A program made the position numbers and the translations under genes. The notes beneath the pieces were generated by a model. The model made no database searches, was not told where the DNA came from, and worked only from the letters and a program-made list of their open reading frames with translations. From positions 1 through 38,192 of the forward strand of contig VGVB01000026.1 of the NCBI GenBank assembly GCA_016882265.1: a stretch of DNA of 38,192 nt. The letters run 5' to 3'. Of the stretch, positions 33,904-38,192 are shown piece after piece (the first letter of the stretch is position 1; the number at the start of each line of letters is the position of its first letter). Source of the DNA: Gammaproteobacteria bacterium (GTDB lineage: Bacteria > Pseudomonadota > Gammaproteobacteria > Steroidobacterales > Steroidobacteraceae).

Positions 33904-34401
33904 TCAGCGCTGTCGCGGCTGATCGCTCAGCTCATTGACGCCGGCGCCGCTGGCCGGGAACTCGCGCTCAGCCAGCCGATGCACGGACTCGATGCCGGCG
34001 ACCGTGCCGGCCGCGAAGTCGCCGGCACGGAAGCGCCGCTCCATCTCCGCGCAGACCGCCTGCCATTCGGCGGGCGCGACGCGGCCGTTGTAACCGCGGT
34101 CGGCGACGATTTCGACGTCGCGATCGGCCAGCAACAGGTAGATCAGCACACCGCTGTTCGCGGCCGTGTCCCAGACCCGCTCGAGTGCAAACACTTCCAG
34201 TGCCCGCTCGCGCGCGGTCTGTCCGGCCAGCAGCGCGTCCCAGTCGAGTTCGCCCTCGACCACGCAGCGCACTTCGCCCGCATGCCGCCGCTCGCCGGCG
34301 GTGACGGCGCGCCCGAGCGCCGCCAGCGCCGGGGCGGGGAACGCGCGGCGGGTCGCGAAACGTGTGTGGGCAACGTGGCGCAGGATGCGGCGCAGGTCCA
34401 T
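33904..34401 (-). CDS. TPM-domain protein (short, no signal peptide)
   Basis: The 165-residue protein is a TPM (TLP18.3/Psb32/MOLO-1) domain: AALGRAVTAGERRHAGEVRCVVE at the start, LERVWDTAANSGVLIYLLLADRDVEIVADRG, and a tail with ERRFRAGDFAAGTVAGIESV. Plant TLP18.3 members have acid phosphatase activity; bacterial roles are unclear. Start ATG 34401 shares its first base with the stop of the preceding TPM gene (TGATG), so the two are coupled. This second TPM protein has no signal peptide or membrane segment, unlike its partner. Order LemA-TPM-TPM is common in proteobacteria. Confidence 0.85.
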   Translation of the reverse strand: MDLRRILRHVAHTRFATRRAFPAPALAALGRAVTAGERRHAGEVRCVVEGELDWDALLAGQTARERALEVFALERVWDTAANSGVLIYLLLADRDVEIVADRGYNGRVAPAEWQAVCAEMERRFRAGDFAAGTVAGIESVHRLAEREFPASGAGVNELSDQPRQR

Positions 34402-35252
34402 CACCACCGCCCCGAGGCACCGCCGCCGCCGAAGCTGCCACCGCCGCCGCCGAAGCCTCCGCCGAAACCGCCACCGCCCCGCGGGAAACCGCCAGGCCAG
34501 CCGCCACCCCAGCCGCGTCCATGCCGGCCACCAACACCACCAGCCAGCGTGAGCATGCATGCAACGACGCCGGCGATGGCCGCCACCACGGCGATGCCGA
34601 CCAGCAGCCAGACGACCAGACCCGCGACTCCGCCGGTCAGCAGTGAGCCGAACGCGCGGCCGAAGGCCGAACGCAGCAGCGCACCGACGACGCCGGCGAT
34701 CACCAGCAGTGCGACGAAGGCCGCCTCGAGGTTCGACGCCTGTGGCCGCCACTTCCGGTCGGGCGCCGGCAACGGCTCACCATCGATGACCCGGATCAGC
34801 GCCTCGATGCCGGCGCCGATGCCGCCGGCAAAATCGCCGCCGCGGAAATAGGGGGTGATCACGTCGGCGACGATGCGCTTCGCGATCGCGTCCGGGAGCG
34901 CGCCCTCGAGGCCGTAGCCGACCTCGATCCGCAACGCCCGATCCTCCTTCGCGACCAGCAGCAGAACGCCGTCATCCACGTCCTTGCGGCCGAGCCGCCA
35001 CGCCTCGACGACCCGCAGCGCGTACTGCTCAAGCGCCTCGGGCGCGGTCGTCGGCACGAGCAGCACCGCGATCTGGCTGCCCTTGCGCTGCTCGAACGCC
35101 GCGAGCCGCTCCTCGAACGCAGCAAGTGCAGCCGCATCGAGTGTACCGGTGAGATCGGTGGCGCGACGCTCGAGCGCCGGCACCGGTACGAGCGCGGCCG
35201 CGGCGCCGGCCAGCAGCAACCAGGCCGCGAGCGCGGCGGTGGCGCGGCGCAT
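34401..35252 (-). CDS. YgcG-like membrane TPM-domain protein
   Basis: The 283-residue protein has an N-terminal signal peptide (ALAAWLLLAGAAAALV), a TPM domain (about 30-160: IAVLLVPTTAPEALEQYALR, DVDDGVLLLVAKEDRALRIEVG, GLEGALPDAIAKRI, FRGGDFAGGIGAGIEAL), hydrophobic segments around 180-240, and a Gly-rich tail (GGGFGGG-type repeats ending in GRW). This is the standard YgcG layout. It sits between lemA and a second TPM gene. ATG 35252 precedes the signal peptide; a GTG at 35264 would add four residues. Its partner is probably LemA at the membrane; biochemical role unknown. Confidence 0.88.
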   Translation of the reverse strand: MRRATAALAAWLLLAGAAAALVPVPALERRATDLTGTLDAAALAAFEERLAAFEQRKGSQIAVLLVPTTAPEALEQYALRVVEAWRLGRKDVDDGVLLLVAKEDRALRIEVGYGLEGALPDAIAKRIVADVITPYFRGGDFAGGIGAGIEALIRVIDGEPLPAPDRKWRPQASNLEAAFVALLVIAGVVGALLRSAFGRAFGSLLTGGVAGLVVWLLVGIAVVAAIAGVVACMLTLAGGVGGRHGRGWGGGWPGGFPRGGGGFGGGFGGGGGSFGGGGASGRW

Positions 35253-35280
35253 GAGCGGACTCACGGCCGTGCCGGGCTGC

Positions 35281-35889
35281 TCAGCCGCCCGGCGGGGCTG
35301 GCGCCGGGGCCGGCGCGCCGAAATCCACGGCCGGTGGTTTGACGATGGCGGCCTCGTTCTCCACCGTGAAGCTCGGCTTGACCGCGTGCTTGAACAGCAT
35401 CGCCGTCAGGTTGGTCGGGAACTGCCGTACCGTGATGTTGTAGGCCTGCACCGCCTCGATGTAGCGGTTGCGCGCGACCGTGATGCGATTCTCGGTGCCC
35501 TCGAGCTGCGCCTGCAGGTCGCGGAAGTTCTGGTCGGACTTCAACTCGGGATAGTTCTCGACCACGACCAGCAGCCGCGACAGCGCGCCGGACAGCTCGC
35601 CCTGTGCCGCCTGGAACTGGCGCAGCGAGGCCTCGTCGTCGGCGTTGACCTGCACCTGCGTCGCCTTCGCGCGCGCCTCGGTGACACCGAGCAGCACGCT
35701 CTGCTCCTGCGCCGCGAAGCCCTTGACCGTATTGACGAGGTTCGGAATCAGGTCGGCGCGGCGCTGGTACTGGTTCAGCACCTCGCCCCAGGCCGCCTTG
35801 ATCTGCTCATCCTGCGTCTGCAGCGTGTTGTAGCCGCAACCCTGCAGCAGCAGGGCCGCGAGCAGTGTGATCGTCAGCTTCGTGCGCAT
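35281..35889 (-). CDS. lemA: LemA family lipoprotein
   Basis: The 202-residue protein has a lipoprotein signal ending at Cys18 (LLLQGCGYN) and the LemA helical bundle: IKAAWGEVLNQYQRRADLIPNLV broken by helices, VKGFAAQEQSVLLGVTEARAK, and RNRYIEAVQAYN with the conserved NxxxxxFP region (RQFPTNLTA). A Pro/Ala-rich tail closes it. LemA proteins are widespread envelope proteins of unclear function, usually next to TPM genes as here. The start ATG 35889 has GGAGG upstream. It lies 17 bases after the permease stop, so it may be co-transcribed with it. Confidence 0.93.
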   Translation of the reverse strand: MRTKLTITLLAALLLQGCGYNTLQTQDEQIKAAWGEVLNQYQRRADLIPNLVNTVKGFAAQEQSVLLGVTEARAKATQVQVNADDEASLRQFQAAQGELSGALSRLLVVVENYPELKSDQNFRDLQAQLEGTENRITVARNRYIEAVQAYNITVRQFPTNLTAMLFKHAVKPSFTVENEAAIVKPPAVDFGAPAPAPAPPGG

Positions 35890-35906
35890 GGGGGCCTCCG
35901 CTCGTC

Positions 35907-37508
35907 TCAGGTATCCAGCCGCCGCGGCAGATCGGGCGTCGGCTCGGCGCCAAGGACGATCTCGCCCTTGCCGAGCTTCGAGTGCCACAGGCCGTACCCG
36001 AAGTACACGACGATGCCGCCGCCCAGGTAAGTGAGGAAGAAGCTGCGGGTCGCCGGGTTCGCCATCAGCGACATCAGCAGGAACACACACATCGCCGCGC
36101 CGAGGATCGGCGTCAGCGGGAACAGCGGCGTGCGGAACGGGCGCTTGAGCTGCGGCGCCGCGATGCGCATGTAGATCACCGTGATGCAGACGATCGCGAA
36201 GGCGGCCAGCGAGCCGACGTTGGTGAGATCGGCCAGCGCATCGAGCGGCATCAGGCCGGCGGCGCAGGCCGCCAGTCCGCCGACGATCAGCGTGTTGATC
36301 CACGGCGTGCGGAAGCGCTGGTGCACGGCGGCCAGCGGGCCCGGCAGCAGACCGTCGCGAGCCATCGTGTAGAAGATGCGGGTCTGGCCGTACAGCAGCA
36401 CCAGCATCACCGAGGACAGGCCGGCGATCGCGCCGATCTTGACCAGCACCGCGAACCACGGCAGGCCGATCTGGTTGACCGCCTTGGCGATCGGCGCCGG
36501 ATCGTTGAGGTCGGTGTACGGCACGATGCCGACCAGTACGGCGCTGGTCAGGATGTAGAGCACGGTGCAGATCAGCAGCGACCCGATGATGCCGATCGGC
36601 ATGTCGCGGGCCGGGTTCTTCGACTCCGCACCGGCGGTGGACACCGCCTCGAAACCGATGTAGGCGAAGAAGATCGTCGCGGCACCGCCGATCAGGCCGC
36701 CGATGCCGTAGCGCGAGGTGTTCTCGGCCGTCATCACGTCGACCATGGCGCGCCAGATGTCGGCCCAGAGACCGCGCGGGGTGCCCTCCGGCGGCGGCGG
36801 GATCTCGGCCGGGATCAGCGGGAACCAGTTGTCCGTATTGACGAAGAACACGCCGATCGCGATGAAGGCGACGACGACCGAAACCTTGATCAGCACGACG
36901 ATGTTGTTGACGGTGGCCGATTCCGAGACACCGATCACCAGCAGCGTGGTCACGGCGAGAATGGCCAGCATCGCCGGGACGTTGGCGAGGCCCGCGGTTG
37001 CGGCCGCGCCCGCACCGACCATGACACCGGGCGCGGCGGTCCAGGCCGGTGGCACGTGGACGCCGATGTCGTGCAGCAGACTCACGGCGTACCCCGACCA
37101 GCCGACCGCGACCGTGGACGCGGCCAGCCCGTATTCCAGCACCAGCAGCAGGCCCATGACCCACGCGGCCAGTTCGCCCATCGAAGCGTAGGAATAGGAG
37201 TACGCGGAACCGGAGACCGGCACCGCGGAAGCGAGTTCCGCGTAGCACAGCGCGACGAACGCGCACAGGACGCCGGTGATCACGAACGAGATCATGATCG
37301 CGGGACCGGCGAAGTTGGCCGCGGCCCGCCCGGTCAGTACGAAGATGCCGGTGCCGATGATGCAGCCGATGCCGAGTGAGATCAGGTTCAGTGCGTTCAG
37401 GCTGCGCTTGAGCTCGCCCTGCGCATGTTCCTGGTGCATCTGCTCGACGGATTTGCGGAGGAACAGCCGGGAAACTCCGGTTGCGCGCGAGGGCGTTGCA
37501 CTGGCCAT
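35907..37508 (-). CDS. APC-superfamily amino-acid permease
   Basis: The 533-residue inner-membrane protein has about 12 or more hydrophobic segments and the APC signatures: ISLGIGCIIGTGIFVLTG in the first helix, YAELASAVPVSGSAYSYSY, and FFAYIGFEAVSTAGAESKNP in helix 6. It most resembles cationic/branched amino-acid transporters (YfnA/CAT-like). Substrate cannot be fixed. The start ATG 37508 has GGAG five bases upstream. A 27-base inverted repeat lies 49 bases upstream of its start. Downstream genes lemA and the TPM pair follow closely on the same strand. Confidence 0.92.
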   Translation of the reverse strand: MASATPSRATGVSRLFLRKSVEQMHQEHAQGELKRSLNALNLISLGIGCIIGTGIFVLTGRAAANFAGPAIMISFVITGVLCAFVALCYAELASAVPVSGSAYSYSYASMGELAAWVMGLLLVLEYGLAASTVAVGWSGYAVSLLHDIGVHVPPAWTAAPGVMVGAGAAATAGLANVPAMLAILAVTTLLVIGVSESATVNNIVVLIKVSVVVAFIAIGVFFVNTDNWFPLIPAEIPPPPEGTPRGLWADIWRAMVDVMTAENTSRYGIGGLIGGAATIFFAYIGFEAVSTAGAESKNPARDMPIGIIGSLLICTVLYILTSAVLVGIVPYTDLNDPAPIAKAVNQIGLPWFAVLVKIGAIAGLSSVMLVLLYGQTRIFYTMARDGLLPGPLAAVHQRFRTPWINTLIVGGLAACAAGLMPLDALADLTNVGSLAAFAIVCITVIYMRIAAPQLKRPFRTPLFPLTPILGAAMCVFLLMSLMANPATRSFFLTYLGGGIVVYFGYGLWHSKLGKGEIVLGAEPTPDLPRRLDT

Positions 37509-37556
37509 GGGTTCTCCTGCCTGCCGGATGCCGGCGGCAGACTAGCATGGGTCCTC

Positions 37557-37647
37557 GTGCCGGTGTTACGGTTTCGGCAACTGCCGTCGCTCGACCCGTT
37601 CGCTGACTCTACCCGGGAAACAGTTGCCGAAACCGTAACACCGGCAC
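37557..37647. repeat. Perfect 27-base inverted repeat (possible MITE or cruciform)
   Basis: The arms 37557-37583 and 37621-37647 are exact reverse complements of 27 bases (left arm begins GTGCCGGTGTTACGG), separated by 37 bases. No T-run follows, and the structure lies between two divergent gene starts, so it is not a terminator. It could be a small non-autonomous element or a regulatory cruciform. The arms differ in base composition from the surroundings, with TTACGGTTTCGG. Confidence 0.93.
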
Positions 37648-37653
37648 CACGCC

Positions 37654-38067
37654 ATGCCGCTGCCCGAACCGCTCACTGCCCTGCTGTCGCCGGACGCCTA
37701 CGCGCACCCGGCCGCGGACATCCGCCTGATCGAGACCCACATCTCGTGGGTCATCCTGGCCGGCGAATTCGCCTACAAGCTGCGCCGTCCGGTGAATCTC
37801 GGCTTCCTCGACTTCAGCGATCCCGAGCGCCGGCATCAGGATTGTCGCGACGAGGTGCGCCTCAACCGGCGCGGCTGCACGACGCTGTATCTGGGCGTGG
37901 TGCCGATCACGCGCGCCGCCGGGCGCGTGGTCTGCGACGGCCGGGGCGAAGTGCTCGACTGGGCGGTGCGTATGCGCCGGCTGCCGCAGGAGCGCATGCT
38001 CGCCAGTCTGCTCGAGACCGGTGCCGTCACCTTCGACATGCTGGGTCGACTATTGAGCCTTGCATAA
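37654..38067 (+). pseudogene. 5' fragment of an aminoglycoside-phosphotransferase-like kinase gene
   Basis: The 137 residues match the start of COG2187-type proteins (phosphotransferase-like domain followed by an ATP-binding kinase, normally about 500 residues): LIETHISWVILAGEFAYKLR, KPVNLGFLDFS-like RPVNLGFLDFSDPERR, and LYLGVVPITR. The reading frame stops at 38065-38067 after MLGRLLSLA, where sequence of an insertion element begins. The rest of the gene should lie beyond the window's right edge if the element is a simple insertion. ATG 37654 follows the large inverted repeat by six bases. Confidence 0.8.
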
Positions 38068-38192
38068 ATGCCTGACAGTTTCACAATGGCAGTTCAGCCT
38101 GTTGCCAGAAGGCGCGGATCAGGCTCGGGCGGCGTTGCATGGAGCACAGCCGATTGCGCGCAGTGGTTTTGAGGTCAGCGAAGGTGCTGGCA
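38051..38192 (-). mobile_element. Right-edge insertion sequence, one end only
   Basis: From about 38051 the kinase gene is replaced by DNA whose minus strand encodes what looks like a transposase C-terminus. The junction falls at or near a TA, which would fit an IS630/Tc1-like element, but only one end is present and no target duplication can be checked. The imperfect palindrome GCATAAATGC (38062-38071) is near the outer end. Confidence 0.6.
38081..38192 (-). CDS. Transposase C-terminal fragment (partial)
   Basis: Reading in from the window edge, the minus strand gives about 36 residues ending in a TGA (38083-38081): TFADLKTTARNRL, then SMQRRPSLIRAFWQQAELPL. This basic, helix-rich ending resembles IS630-type transposases. 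The 5' part lies outside the window, so family and integrity are unresolved. Confidence 0.5.
   Translation of the reverse strand, partial: ASTFADLKTTARNRLCSMQRRPSLIRAFWQQAELPL

Noticed and set aside
35281..37548. A 755-codon minus-strand frame covering lemA and the permease region
   Set aside because: Only its end is LemA, from ATG 35889. The earlier part is out of frame with the permease and not protein-like.

Overview
The window is GC-rich, densely packed bacterial chromosome, most likely from a gammaproteobacterium. The main evidence is the run folK-folB-tsaD / rpsU-yqeY-dnaG-rpoD with cca, rimO and uppP beside it, the split class II ribonucleotide reductase NrdJa/NrdJb known from Pseudomonas relatives, and gammaproteobacterial-looking RpoD, DnaG and Cca N-termini. 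I cannot fix the genus; a Nevskiales/Steroidobacter/Chromatiales-like lineage is a guess.

Layout. (1) 169-5525, minus strand: the B12-dependent ribonucleotide reductase pair nrdJa-nrdJb, closed by a strong intrinsic terminator, then a small lipoprotein-like frame, an L,D-transpeptidase-fold protein and the nucleotide nucleosidase PpnN. (2) 5526-6022: a 497-base divergent control region with an NrdR-box-like palindrome at the nrdJ promoter and a sigma-E-like promoter in front of a Do/DegQ-type protease. (3) 6023-16138: housekeeping genes on both strands (htrA, a frameshifted NDUFA9-like dehydrogenase, a lipoprotein aminopeptidase, cca, an FmdB-like protein, rimO, uppP, a MidA-like methyltransferase, a pteridine reductase, folK, folB). 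(4) 16120-21693: tsaD divergent from the macromolecular-synthesis operon rpsU-yqeY-dnaG-rpoD. (5) 21711-31322: eight co-directional, mostly overlapping minus-strand genes that look like an accessory catabolic operon. They encode a KstD-like flavoprotein, a DUF7064-like protein, two short-chain dehydrogenases, a PQQ dehydrogenase lipoprotein, an alkyl-sulfatase-like metallo-beta-lactamase protein, a TetR regulator and a sulfotransferase. One good promoter precedes the first gene. (6) 31530-33086: a secreted protein with three repeats of about 80 residues resembling phage baseplate-hub or secretin-type modules. (7) 33107-37508, minus: amino-acid permease, LemA, two TPM-domain proteins and an N-terminally rebuilt fructosamine-kinase-like gene bracketed by short inverted repeats. 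(8) 37557-38192: a perfect 27-base inverted repeat, then a kinase gene cut short by an insertion sequence that runs off the right edge.

How the genes work together. The core blocks cover dNTP supply, folate synthesis, tRNA maturation and t6A modification, S12 methylthiolation, replication priming and the housekeeping sigma factor. The accessory operon (region 5) is the most interesting part. Its gene set suggests oxidation of a hydrophobic, possibly steroid- or terpenoid-like alcohol, together with making or handling a sulfate ester. That substrate assignment is inference.
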